Assembly: GCA_910587005.1 (NCBI GenBank) | Contig: CAJULB010000003.1 | Location: 124,001 to 188,000, forward strand | Direction: 5' to 3' | Origin: an uncultured Christensenellaceae bacterium | GTDB lineage: Bacteria; Bacillota; Clostridia; Christensenellales; Borkfalkiaceae | DNA: 64,000 nucleotides | Part shown: in pieces, positions 1-9,799 of the stretch | Layout: every line of letters starts with the position of its first letter | Numbering within the stretch: position 1 is the first letter of the stretch | The notes under the pieces: model-generated | Databases searched by the model: none | Seen by the model: the letters and a program-made list of their open reading frames with translations, nothing else | Told to the model about the DNA's origin: nothing | Position numbers and translations under genes: made by a program

Positions 1-1
1 T

Positions 2-3000
2 GACGGATACGGCGACGGTCAGGTTTACAACGGCGCAGGCAAGTACAAAATTCAGTACACTGACTGGGCGGACGACTATGTATGGCTTCCTTCCTTAACA
101 GAAACCGGCTACCAGAATAACGCAGGCACTTCAAAGTCCACGGTAGGCGGTGTTTGGTACCCTTCACAGGCACAGCGTAAATGCTTCGGCGGTACTAACG
201 ACGGTTTCAGCAGTTCCGACTCTTCCTGGCTGCGCTCCGGCGACTCTCTCAATGCTAACAATGCCCATGCACTGTCAGCCTCAGGTTACCCTACCTGGAC
301 CACTGTTTCGTCCGTCGCTGCTGTCCGCCCCGCGCTTCACTTAAATCTCGAATCTGCCGCTTCAGCGGCAAGGGGCATTGACGTACCCGAAGAGATTGAA
401 ACCGAAACCGCAAAAACGTACAGCGGTACGGCAATTGCAAGCCTGCAATATATCGACCTGACGAAAAGCGAAATCAGCAAGGTTGAATTAACAAAAACAG
501 ATAACAAAGGCAATCCAACTACGTCAACATTGACCGCGGGCGAATACTCGGTTACGGACGGCGTGTTTTATGCTACCAACGCGGGCAAATACAAGGTTAC
601 GTTCACAATAAAAAATCAAGCAAACAAATGGGACGGTAGTACGGTTGACCCCGACACAGGGGTACCGATACACCCGACCGACCCCGACCAGCCCGTAATA
701 TACTGGGAAATTCTGGATTTGCCGGACGGTTACACACCGCAAGGCTCGTCCGACCTGCGATTGCAGGACCAGACGATAGAGTTTGAAATAGCCAAAGCCG
801 AAACCGTTCTGTCCGACGTAAGGAGGACCGAAACCGCTCAGCTTTATACGGGCGGAGCGTTGCCTCCGCTGACCTGCACCACGTCGGTAAACGGCGCGGT
901 AACTTTGGACAGCGACCAGACGCTTGACCACGAGGCTACGCTGTACAACTGGACGTTCCTGCCCTCCGGCGCGGACCAGTACAACTATAAACAGAAAACG
1001 GGCACCATAACGCTGAACGTTAAAAAACCGCTTTTGAAAACGCTGACCGCAACCTTTGACGCGGACGCATACAAAAGCGCGCTTGAAGCGGGCACGGCTT
1101 TACCGATATATTCCTCAACCCCGATTGCAAATATCAAAGCTATAATAAGCAGTTTTGTAACCATTTCGGGTAAAAAAGAGGACGGAAACGCTTACACGTT
1201 GCCTATATATTATAATATTGATTATAACGCAACCGACAAGCTGAACGGCAAACTGCAATACGGCACAACAAGCGTTGTGGCAAGCTATCAGGACGCGGAT
1301 ATGCTTGCGGAAGGCGTTGAAGCCGTTAAGTGCGATATCGAGGGGATACCCGTTATCGCCGTTGAAATGACGGGCATTACGCTTAACACCACATACAAAA
1401 ACGTTTACAACGCGTACGATACGTTCGATACGACCGATTTGGTGGTTACGGCAACCTTTAACGATAATTCCACAAAGGTTATATCCTCTGCCGATTATAC
1501 GGTTGAGTATGTTGACAGCACGCGCAGTAAGCTTTGGGCAAGCGACGGTTACGTTACCGTTAAGTACGTTTACAACGCCGAAAACGGCAAAGAGAATACC
1601 GACAGCAAAACCGCGTCGGTTACGGTAAACAAAATTAACTTTACGGGACTTACGTTTGAAAACAGCACCGTGCCTTACGACGGTGAAAACCACGCTATAA
1701 CCGTAGGCGGAACGTTCGACCCCGACAAAATGACAGCGGTTTACGCATATGCGGGCGCAGTAGGCAGCGGCAGGGTTAACGTGGGCGATTATACCGTTTC
1801 GGTTTCGCTTACGTTCACCGATAACGAGCTTATAACCAACTATCACCCCGTAACCCTTGCGGACGTTACCCTTAAAATTACCGCGGTTGACTACGACGAC
1901 CTTACTTCGCTTACGTTCAACAACGTTTCGGCGGAGTTTATAGGGCAGTCGCTTGCTTCGGCTATAACCGCTTCGGGTATGCCTGCGGGCGTTACCGCAA
2001 CATACACGTTTGCCGACAGCGAGGGCAACCCCGTTTCCTCGGCGGACGTTATAAACGCGGGTTCTTATACCGTTACCGCTAAGTTTAAGGTTGATAGCAA
2101 CCACAACGCCATCCCCGACAAAACGGCGGTATTGACGGTTACTCCCAAAACCATATTAATAAACAATTTAAGCGGAATTAATTCCGAATACACCTACGCG
2201 GGCAGTGCGTGGAGCAACCCCGCGCCTATATTGAAGGTTACGCTCGGCACGGACGCAACCGCAACAAATCTTGTAGCCGATACCGACTACACCGTAACTT
2301 ATACGGTTACTGCTGGTACCGCGGGCAAGGCGGGCGCAACCGTTCTTGTTACCGTTACGGGTAAGGGCAACTACAAGGGTACGGTTACAAAATCGTTCTC
2401 AATCAAAAAAGCTACGCTTAATCTTACCTGGAACGCGGGTTCGCCCCAGTATGACGGAAACCCCCACGGCGCAACGCTTGAAGTAACGGGCGGAGTGCAG
2501 GCGGGCGACGAAAGCATTACAACCTCGGCTTTGGGCGCGCTTATCAGCGTTACCTATACTAAGGACGGAGCTACGGTAAGCGGAGTGCCCTCGGCAATGG
2601 GTATTTATACGCCTGCGTTCACCAACTTCCCGACGAGCGAGCCGTATTCCAACTACGACTACGTTATAACCAACGTAGGATATAAGTATGAAATAACCGC
2701 GGCGGTTATTTCGGGAATTACTTTCGACGATTTATCCGTTGAATTCAACGGCAAAAACCAGACCATAGAAATCACCGCGTCAAGCGCGCTCCCCGCGGAC
2801 GTTACCCCCGTATATTACTACAAGGGCACGTCAAACCTGTTCACGGGCGCAACCAACGCGGGAACGTATGAAGTTACCGTTAAGTTTGTAAGTGCAAGCG
2901 GAAACTACGCCGCGCCCGCGGATATGGACGCAGTGCTTACAATCACGGCAAAGACGATTGCGGATATAAACGTAAGCAATATCAACAGCGAGTACGTTTA

Positions 3001-6000
3001 TAAGGGCGAAGCGTGGAAGCCTTTGCCCGCGGTTGCCGTTGCTTTGGGTACGGATACCACGGCTACAACCCTTGCAAAGGACAGAGATTACACCGTTGCA
3101 TACAGCACGGAGGATTATTCGGCGGGCACGACGGTTACTGTCACCGTTGAGGGTATAGGCAATTACAGCGGTACCGTTACCGTTGCGTTTGAAATTAAAA
3201 AGGCGACTTTGGGCGTTGATTTTATCGGCACAGATAAAACTTACGTCTACAACGGCGTTGCGCAGGGCGTTACGGCGGTGTTCACGGGCGTTGCCGAAAG
3301 CGATAAGGACACTGTTGTGCCTACAATCGTTTACGAAAGTGCGGACGGAACAACTTACCCCGCAAACGCAAATCTGCCCAAAAACGCAGGCAGTTACGTT
3401 ATTAAAGTAACGCTTGACGCAACCTTCGCAAACTACGAAAGCTTTGCTGAAATTTCAGAAACGTTCGATATCGAAAAGGCAACCCCTGTAGTTCACGTTG
3501 CTTTCGATACCTATAATCCCGATACCGACCGCATTTTTGCAGGCGGCGACCTGCCCGCGCTTAAAGTGGTTTCGGCAGTGTTCGGAAGCGTAACCGTAAC
3601 CGGTACGGTTGACTGGCAGTTAGTTGACGGCGTTAAACCGCTTTTAACCACAGCGCTTACCGATTACGTTTGGGAATTTGTGCCTGCGGGCGACGACGCG
3701 GTTAACTTCAATAACTATACGGGCAAAATTCAGCTTTACGGCGAAGTGCCCGGTATTGCGGGTATTACCGTAGAGTGGAGGGCGGACGTACCTGCTCCCA
3801 CGATTTACACGTCTACCTCGCTTGACGATTTAAGAAAATATATTATCGTGCGCGCTACGCTGGACAACGGCAAACCCGCGGACGGTGAGATTACCGATTA
3901 CACCCTTAAAGGCAACTGGGGCGCTGGCGTTAAGCCTGTTGACAACGTTACCGCAGACTATAACTTAACCGTAATTTCGGCAAACGGCAAATCCGCCGAG
4001 CTGGAAAACGTTAAGTATTACAAGGTTGAGCTTATCGGGCTTGACGTTGTGGCTTCGGACGCAGACGCAGGTATTAAATTAACCTACGCCGCGCTTACGA
4101 AGTTCGATAAGTCGAGCATTTCGGTCATAGCTTTGTATAACGACGGTAGCCGTGTTACTGACATTACCGATTACGAAATCAAATATCCCGTGGAGGGAGA
4201 GGACGTTCTTTGGGCGGGCAACACTTACGTTACCGTATCCTATAAGGACGGCACCGTTGCAACCGCTAAGGAGTTTATAATTAACGGTTTAACGGTTAAT
4301 TCGGTTAATTACGACCTTACGGACGTTAAGTTTGCGGATACCTCCGTACCCTATGACGGTAACGAACATTCCGTTGTTGTTACGGGCTTGCCAGCAAGCG
4401 GTATGAAGCTTGAATACACTTACAACGGTACGGCTCTGCCCGACGGCGTTAACGGTATGGTTGACGCGGGCAAGTACACGGTAAGCGTTAAGATTACCTT
4501 CACGGACAATAAATATATCGTTAACTACAACGCGATTGTTTTAAGCGATATTACCCTCACGGTCGAAAAAATCGACTACGACGGAGTTGGCGATATTACG
4601 TTTGACGACGTTGCCGTTGATTATAACGGCAGTGCGCGCGCAGACGAAATTGTTGCGGGCAATGTTCCCGCGGAAGTGGTTGCGCTGGGCGTAACTTACA
4701 AGTACGAGAAAGTCGGCGCAGACGGAACTTTGACCGAGTGCTCCGCGGAAGACGTAATTAACGCGGGCGAGTACAAGGTTACCGTTTCGTTCACGGTAGA
4801 TAAAAACCATAAGGACATTCCCGCGGTTACCAAAACGCTTACTATTAACAAAATCGACCCCACTATTAACCCTACGGTTATCAGGGCGATTACGGGACAG
4901 CTTCTTATCGGCGCACAGCTTATTTCCGCCGACGGAGATACCCCCGGTAAGTACGAATGGATTAACCCCGACCATACTTTGGCAAACACCAACAACGAAC
5001 AGTACAGATTTACCCCGACCGATACGGTAAACTATAACGTTGTAACGAAAAATATCGTGTTTGCAGCGGAAACCAAGGTTTTACAGACTATCCGCGTAAT
5101 ATTTACGCAGGGCGATACAAAGCTTTACACCTCGTACACGATTGAAGACGTTAAAAAGCTTATCGACGAAGGTAAAATAAGCATACAGGTTATAGGCGTA
5201 TATACAGACGGTTATAACGCTACCGAGGAAAATATTTCGGCAGGCTACGAGCTGTCCTTGCCCGACGGTGCAACGCATCTTACCGAGGGCGAGTGCCATA
5301 TCAGCGTCAAGTACCAGCATGTTACTAATTCCGACCGCTATCTTACGGTTACAAAAACCGAACTTGAAAGCATTACCCCCGTATTCGACCAGAAGGGCGT
5401 GCCTGTATACAGCACTCCCGACGATATAGAAACGCTTAAAGCGCTTATCGCGGCGGGCACAGTTTCCCTCACGGTTACGGGTACCAACAACGACGGTAAA
5501 ACCGCTACCGAGCCTTTCACCTACACAATTTCGGGCGACTGGTCAGGCATGACGGCGGACGGTAAGTTTGCTGTTACCGTTACGGTTGACGGAACAAGCA
5601 TTTCAAATACCTTCGAAGTTGAAATTACGCTTGCGGCAATAGCTTCAATTAAAGCGGAATTTGACCAGAAGGACGCGAAAATCTTCACTTCAACCGATTT
5701 GGACGGATTTAAACAGCTGCTTGCAAACGGCGAAGTTTCGCTTACCGTAAAGGCTTATTACAACAACGGCAAAAACGTTGAAATCAACCTTGCAACGGAT
5801 ACTTCCGACGGTTACACGCTTGCGCTTTCGACTGCTAATTTCGAAGTAGGCGGACTTGTAAACGTAAGCTATACGGTAAACGGCACGTCGTTCCCCGCAT
5901 CGTTCGCAGTTGACGTTACGGAAGTGGAGGTAGTAAGCGTAAGCGCAACCGTTAAAGCCGGCTTCACCGTTTACACCGATACTACACTTGCAAACCTTAA

Positions 6001-9000
6001 AGACAATATACTTGCAACTGCTTACCGCAACGACGGAACAAGCTTCGACGTACCCGCGGCAGACTTCTCGATTTCCCTGCCTGACGGAGAAACCAAGCTT
6101 ACGGCAGGCGCGCAGAAAGTCGTACTCGTCACATATAACGGTTCCGACAAATCTGCCGACTGCGCGGACTTCGGTCTTATTACCGGCGTAACCAAGCACG
6201 CAACCCAGATATACTATAACGGCAAGACCGAATTCACTTATACGGGCAGCGAGCAGGTTATCAACAGCGGAGCAACTACAACCAACACTCAGAGCCCGAC
6301 GATTAAATATACAATCGGCGGAGCGGACGCTAAATTTACGGACGTACCCGCAAGCGGCGAGCTTGTTCTTAAAATCGAAGCGGCTGAAACCGACGATTAC
6401 TTTGCGGCTGAAATTACTCTTACGATAACCGTAAGCAAAGCCGACATAGATATGTCTGCGGTTGACTTCGACGACGTTGAATACAAGTATGACGGAACCG
6501 ATAAGAGCATAACCGTTGATACAAGCAAGCTTCCTGCCGGCGTTACCGTAAGCGGTTATGAATATCTCGACACTTCGGACGGTACAACGCTTTCAACTTC
6601 AAGCGTATCTGCGGCGGGCGTGTACAAAGTAACGGTTAAATTCACCGTTACCGATACCGACAACTACAATCTTGTAGCCAACAAAACCGCAACGCTTACA
6701 ATCAAAAAAGCGGACTACGATATGACCGGCGTTACCTTTAACGGCGATACGGTTACATATGACGGCAGCACGCATACCCTTTCGGTTGACGCAAGCAGTC
6801 TTCCCTCGGGCGTAACCGTTAAGGAATACGTTTACACCAACAAGGCGACGGGTGTTAAAGTAACCGATACCGGCGTTGCAAACGCAGGCGAATATACCGT
6901 TTCGGTAAGCTTCAACGTAGCTGACGCAGTAAACAATAACGCAGTAGCCGATATGACCGCAACGCTTACTATAAACAAGGCGCAGACGGTTATAGATACT
7001 TCCGCAATTGTAACCGATTACACCTACGACGGACTTTCGCACACTGTAAGCGGCGCAACGCTTACCGCAGGCGAAACGGGCGCGGTTATACTGTATTCTT
7101 CAAACAGCACGTTTACCGACGTTCCCTCGGGCGGCAAGCTCACCGTTACCGTGTACGTTAACGACAGCACCAACTATATCGGCGCTTCGGCAACGGTTGA
7201 AATAACGGTTAGAAAAGCTTCTCTTACGATTACAGCGAAGGATAAGACGATATTCTACGGCGACGCACCCGCAAACGACGGAATTAACGAGCCTGTCGGC
7301 TTTGTTAACGGCGAAACCGTTGCAAACCTTAAAGGCAACGCAACATATTCTTACGATTATGCTAAGGGCGGCAACGTTGGCGATTACGTTATTACGGTAA
7401 GCGGATTTACTTCTGCAAACTATGATATAACCTACGTTACAGGCACCCTTCACGTACTGCAAAAGACTGTTGCGGTTGAATGGACTTCACAGACCTATAC
7501 GTTCGACGGAAACGGCCACGCTCCCACGGCTTCGTTTACGGGCATCGGCGGCGACAAAATCGCTATGACCGTAACGGTGGAAGAAAAGGGCGGTTCTGCC
7601 GTAACAGGCTTGCCCGTCAACGCTTCAACCTATGTTGCAACGGCGGCTTCGACCAACGCAAACTATAAGTTTACCGGCGAAACCAAGGAATTTACCATTA
7701 ATCCCGCGGATATAAGAGTTACGGGCACGGGCGACCAGTTCTACCTCAGCGGCGGCAGTAAGGACATTACTATTGACGCGGCGGAAAACGGCAAATACGT
7801 GTACGTAATACTTCAGGGCAATGTTACGGGCGCAACGTTCGAGTACAGCCAGGCGCACAACACCTCGTCTGCATATCCCTCTCCCGAGGGGGAACACTCG
7901 TTCACAACCTCCAAACCCGTTATAACGGCGGCGGGCAGATACGTTGTAAATTACAGAATAACTGCTCCCAACCATAACGTTTATCTCGGACAGTGGACGG
8001 TTGAAGTTACTGACGATACCGAAAAATCAATAACCATAACCTTCAAAAAACCCTATACCGTTGAGTTCGGCAAGGTGCCCGAAAGCAAGGATGAGCTTGC
8101 AAAGCTTGCCGAAGAGCTTTACGACGGCGGATATATAACCGTTGACGGACTTGACAGAGAAGAGTTCCTTAAAGTTATGGAACTGCGTTTGAAAGTAGAT
8201 AATTCCACCGACGTAACGACGGGAACAGACGTAGGCAGATACACTCCTTATTTCGAAATCGGCGATGTGTTCGAACCCGTTTACGGCGGTTACGTAATCT
8301 TCTACAAGACCGAAAACACGGCGGAAAACTCCAACATCGGCAAGTTTGAAATTAAGCAGAAAGAGCTCAGCATTACATGGGACAGCATAGGCTTCGTAGC
8401 AGACGGTACGTTGCATCTTCCCACGGCAACCATAGGCGGATTTAATGACGGTACAACCGCAACGCTTGAACTTGACAGCGCGGCGGGCAAAACGTTCAGA
8501 ATCGAAGCCGACGGTAAAACAATCAATGTAACAATCGGCGTACACGGCGACTTAATCAGCGCCGGCGGACATACGCTTGTAGTCAGTGTAGACGACGATA
8601 ACTATACAATCGACGTTCCTATGACCACCGTTTCCATAACGGCGCCCATTAAGCTTGAAGTTAAATGGGAAAATACAAGCTTTGTATACGACGGCGAATC
8701 GCATCTTCCCAAAGCTTTGATAAGCGGTTTTGCTGGCGGTAAAACGTTTGAATTTGCTTTGCAGACAGCGGAAGGCGGCAGCTATTCGTTTGAAAACAAC
8801 GGCACAACCATTACTTTCACAGTAACGGTTGCGGGTTCAGGCAACGTATTTACGGACGTAGGCGTTTATAGAGTTACCGTTTCGTCAAACAGCGCTAACT
8901 ATGTAATAAGCAATCCCGACACCCAGATATCGATAACGGCTCCCAGAAAACTTGTTGTAACGTGGAACCAGACGGTATTTGATGAGGACGGAACACAGCA

Positions 9001-9475
9001 CTTCCCCAAAGCTTTGATAAGCGGATTTAACGAAAGCGACCCCGTAGCTATCGAACTTAAAGCGGTAAGCGGCGGCGTGTTCACGGTAGAGGTAGACGGT
9101 AAAAGCGTAACCTTTACTGTAAACGTTGCAGGTATAGGCAATATTCTTAAAGACGCGGGCAACTATAACGTTTCGCTCACGGTTAACAGCAAAGATTACG
9201 TTATCGATAACGCTGACGTTACCATGACGGTAAGGGCGCTTGTCGGTGGCGAAGTCGAAGGCAAGCTTTCCAAGCCCTGGCTTATAGGTCTGATTATTGC
9301 GCTCGGCGTGCTGTTCATAATGATTATAATTGCTTATATCGTTGCGGCTAAGCGCAAACCCAAGCTTGTCGGCGCTATCGACGAAGGCGGTTTCAGCGAA
9401 CCGTATATGCAGTCTTTGGACTATATGGAAGCTGCACCGTCGGACGACGATGACGACGAAGAAGAGGATGAGTAA
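2..9475 (+). CDS. Giant MBG/Ig-repeat surface protein, 5' end outside window
   Basis: The reading frame is open from base 2, so the start lies upstream of the window; 3,157 residues are visible. The first ~120 residues (bases 2-360) carry the WLPSLTE, WLRSGDS and VRPALHL signatures of DUF6273-like domains. The bulk is a string of Ig-like repeats. Many are MBG-type, with a YDG-x-x-H core followed by DAG-x-YTV and a Tyr-rich end (cores near bases 1670, 2740, 4350, 6490, 6760, 7020, 7495, 8690). A second type has a T-x-DLK / NDG / VTVSY pattern (about 3770-4300 and 5085-6190). The last two ~100-residue repeats share the motif PKALISGF. One membrane helix (about 9270-9357) is followed by a Lys/Arg stop-transfer and a cytoplasmic tail ending in a run of Asp/Glu. 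There is no LPXTG motif, so anchoring is probably by the helix. An adhesin or surface-coat role is inferred; no catalytic domain is visible. Confidence 0.85.
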   Translation, partial: DGYGDGQVYNGAGKYKIQYTDWADDYVWLPSLTETGYQNNAGTSKSTVGGVWYPSQAQRKCFGGTNDGFSSSDSSWLRSGDSLNANNAHALSASGYPTWTTVSSVAAVRPALHLNLESAASAARGIDVPEEIETETAKTYSGTAIASLQYIDLTKSEISKVELTKTDNKGNPTTSTLTAGEYSVTDGVFYATNAGKYKVTFTIKNQANKWDGSTVDPDTGVPIHPTDPDQPVIYWEILDLPDGYTPQGSSDLRLQDQTIEFEIAKAETVLSDVRRTETAQLYTGGALPPLTCTTSVNGAVTLDSDQTLDHEATLYNWTFLPSGADQYNYKQKTGTITLNVKKPLLKTLTATFDADAYKSALEAGTALPIYSSTPIANIKAIISSFVTISGKKEDGNAYTLPIYYNIDYNATDKLNGKLQYGTTSVVASYQDADMLAEGVEAVKCDIEGIPVIAVEMTGITLNTTYKNVYNAYDTFDTTDLVVTATFNDNSTKVISSADYTVEYVDSTRSKLWASDGYVTVKYVYNAENGKENTDSKTASVTVNKINFTGLTFENSTVPYDGENHAITVGGTFDPDKMTAVYAYAGAVGSGRVNVGDYTVSVSLTFTDNELITNYHPVTLADVTLKITAVDYDDLTSLTFNNVSAEFIGQSLASAITASGMPAGVTATYTFADSEGNPVSSADVINAGSYTVTAKFKVDSNHNAIPDKTAVLTVTPKTILINNLSGINSEYTYAGSAWSNPAPILKVTLGTDATATNLVADTDYTVTYTVTAGTAGKAGATVLVTVTGKGNYKGTVTKSFSIKKATLNLTWNAGSPQYDGNPHGATLEVTGGVQAGDESITTSALGALISVTYTKDGATVSGVPSAMGIYTPAFTNFPTSEPYSNYDYVITNVGYKYEITAAVISGITFDDLSVEFNGKNQTIEITASSALPADVTPVYYYKGTSNLFTGATNAGTYEVTVKFVSASGNYAAPADMDAVLTITAKTIADINVSNINSEYVYKGEAWKPLPAVAVALGTDTTATTLAKDRDYTVAYSTEDYSAGTTVTVTVEGIGNYSGTVTVAFEIKKATLGVDFIGTDKTYVYNGVAQGVTAVFTGVAESDKDTVVPTIVYESADGTTYPANANLPKNAGSYVIKVTLDATFANYESFAEISETFDIEKATPVVHVAFDTYNPDTDRIFAGGDLPALKVVSAVFGSVTVTGTVDWQLVDGVKPLLTTALTDYVWEFVPAGDDAVNFNNYTGKIQLYGEVPGIAGITVEWRADVPAPTIYTSTSLDDLRKYIIVRATLDNGKPADGEITDYTLKGNWGAGVKPVDNVTADYNLTVISANGKSAELENVKYYKVELIGLDVVASDADAGIKLTYAALTKFDKSSISVIALYNDGSRVTDITDYEIKYPVEGEDVLWAGNTYVTVSYKDGTVATAKEFIINGLTVNSVNYDLTDVKFADTSVPYDGNEHSVVVTGLPASGMKLEYTYNGTALPDGVNGMVDAGKYTVSVKITFTDNKYIVNYNAIVLSDITLTVEKIDYDGVGDITFDDVAVDYNGSARADEIVAGNVPAEVVALGVTYKYEKVGADGTLTECSAEDVINAGEYKVTVSFTVDKNHKDIPAVTKTLTINKIDPTINPTVIRAITGQLLIGAQLISADGDTPGKYEWINPDHTLANTNNEQYRFTPTDTVNYNVVTKNIVFAAETKVLQTIRVIFTQGDTKLYTSYTIEDVKKLIDEGKISIQVIGVYTDGYNATEENISAGYELSLPDGATHLTEGECHISVKYQHVTNSDRYLTVTKTELESITPVFDQKGVPVYSTPDDIETLKALIAAGTVSLTVTGTNNDGKTATEPFTYTISGDWSGMTADGKFAVTVTVDGTSISNTFEVEITLAAIASIKAEFDQKDAKIFTSTDLDGFKQLLANGEVSLTVKAYYNNGKNVEINLATDTSDGYTLALSTANFEVGGLVNVSYTVNGTSFPASFAVDVTEVEVVSVSATVKAGFTVYTDTTLANLKDNILATAYRNDGTSFDVPAADFSISLPDGETKLTAGAQKVVLVTYNGSDKSADCADFGLITGVTKHATQIYYNGKTEFTYTGSEQVINSGATTTNTQSPTIKYTIGGADAKFTDVPASGELVLKIEAAETDDYFAAEITLTITVSKADIDMSAVDFDDVEYKYDGTDKSITVDTSKLPAGVTVSGYEYLDTSDGTTLSTSSVSAAGVYKVTVKFTVTDTDNYNLVANKTATLTIKKADYDMTGVTFNGDTVTYDGSTHTLSVDASSLPSGVTVKEYVYTNKATGVKVTDTGVANAGEYTVSVSFNVADAVNNNAVADMTATLTINKAQTVIDTSAIVTDYTYDGLSHTVSGATLTAGETGAVILYSSNSTFTDVPSGGKLTVTVYVNDSTNYIGASATVEITVRKASLTITAKDKTIFYGDAPANDGINEPVGFVNGETVANLKGNATYSYDYAKGGNVGDYVITVSGFTSANYDITYVTGTLHVLQKTVAVEWTSQTYTFDGNGHAPTASFTGIGGDKIAMTVTVEEKGGSAVTGLPVNASTYVATAASTNANYKFTGETKEFTINPADIRVTGTGDQFYLSGGSKDITIDAAENGKYVYVILQGNVTGATFEYSQAHNTSSAYPSPEGEHSFTTSKPVITAAGRYVVNYRITAPNHNVYLGQWTVEVTDDTEKSITITFKKPYTVEFGKVPESKDELAKLAEELYDGGYITVDGLDREEFLKVMELRLKVDNSTDVTTGTDVGRYTPYFEIGDVFEPVYGGYVIFYKTENTAENSNIGKFEIKQKELSITWDSIGFVADGTLHLPTATIGGFNDGTTATLELDSAAGKTFRIEADGKTINVTIGVHGDLISAGGHTLVVSVDDDNYTIDVPMTTVSITAPIKLEVKWENTSFVYDGESHLPKALISGFAGGKTFEFALQTAEGGSYSFENNGTTITFTVTVAGSGNVFTDVGVYRVTVSSNSANYVISNPDTQISITAPRKLVVTWNQTVFDEDGTQHFPKALISGFNESDPVAIELKAVSGGVFTVEVDGKSVTFTVNVAGIGNILKDAGNYNVSLTVNSKDYVIDNADVTMTVRALVGGEVEGKLSKPWLIGLIIALGVLFIMIIIAYIVAAKRKPKLVGAIDEGGFSEPYMQSLDYMEAAPSDDDDDEEEDE

Positions 9476-9503
9476 GATTTAACTAAGTACCACACCTTTC
9501 GGT

Positions 9504-9621
9504 GCGGGTAAAAGGTAAAAAATCTTACCCGCCCGAAATTTACAACCGTTACCGCATTGCCCGCAAGGGCAATTGCGGTGAAGGTATTTAACGTCCAAAA
9601 CGCGCGTTAAAAACGCGTTTT
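9504..9621. other. Three consecutive hairpins downstream of the surface protein
   Basis: Three inverted repeats lie in a row in the 322-bp gap that follows the surface-protein gene. They are 9504-9532 (8-bp arms GCGGGTAA/TTACCCGC), 9551-9579 (12-13-bp arms with one bulge, loop GCAA) and 9597-9621 (arms AAAACGCG/CGCGTTTT). With the terminator at 9637-9661 they make a chain of four. They may protect the 3' end of the very long mRNA or act as successive terminators. No gene is seen in this gap. Confidence 0.6.
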
Positions 9622-9636
9622 AACCTACCCTAAGGG

Positions 9637-9661
9637 CACGGCGGCGCTTTGCGCCGCCGTG
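9637..9661 (+). terminator. Intrinsic terminator-like hairpin after surface protein
   Basis: A perfect 11-bp GC-rich stem (CACGGCGGCGC with its complement) with a TTT loop. It is followed by a weak T-rich stretch (TCTGATTTTA). It is the strongest hairpin in the gap and the likely end of transcription of the surface-protein gene. Confidence 0.65.
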
Positions 9662-9703
9662 TCTGATTTTATGTTATAAAATTTCATAAAGGTATTTGCG
9701 TTC

Positions 9704-9738
9704 AGTCAATTGACTAATTTTCAGATGTGTGTTATTGT
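9704..9738 (+). promoter_or_regulatory. Candidate promoter with palindromic operator, SGNH hydrolase
   Basis: TTGACT (9710-9715) and TATTGT (9733-9738) are spaced by 17 bp. The -35 hexamer is embedded in a perfect 12-bp palindrome, AGTCAATTGACT (9704-9715), and a second 10-bp palindrome, TTAACGTTAA, lies at 9755-9764. The -10 is weak (4 of 6), so the call is tentative. The palindromes could bind a dimeric regulator. Confidence 0.3.
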
Positions 9739-9799
9739 CAATTCAATAGATATGTTAACGTTAATCTATTTATAAATAAACGTGTTAAAAGGTCGGTAT

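Noticed and set aside
1115..2104. A 329-codon open frame on the minus strand inside the giant surface protein
   Set aside because: A shadow caused by the biased codon use of the repeat protein; the translation is Arg/Val/Tyr-rich without domains.
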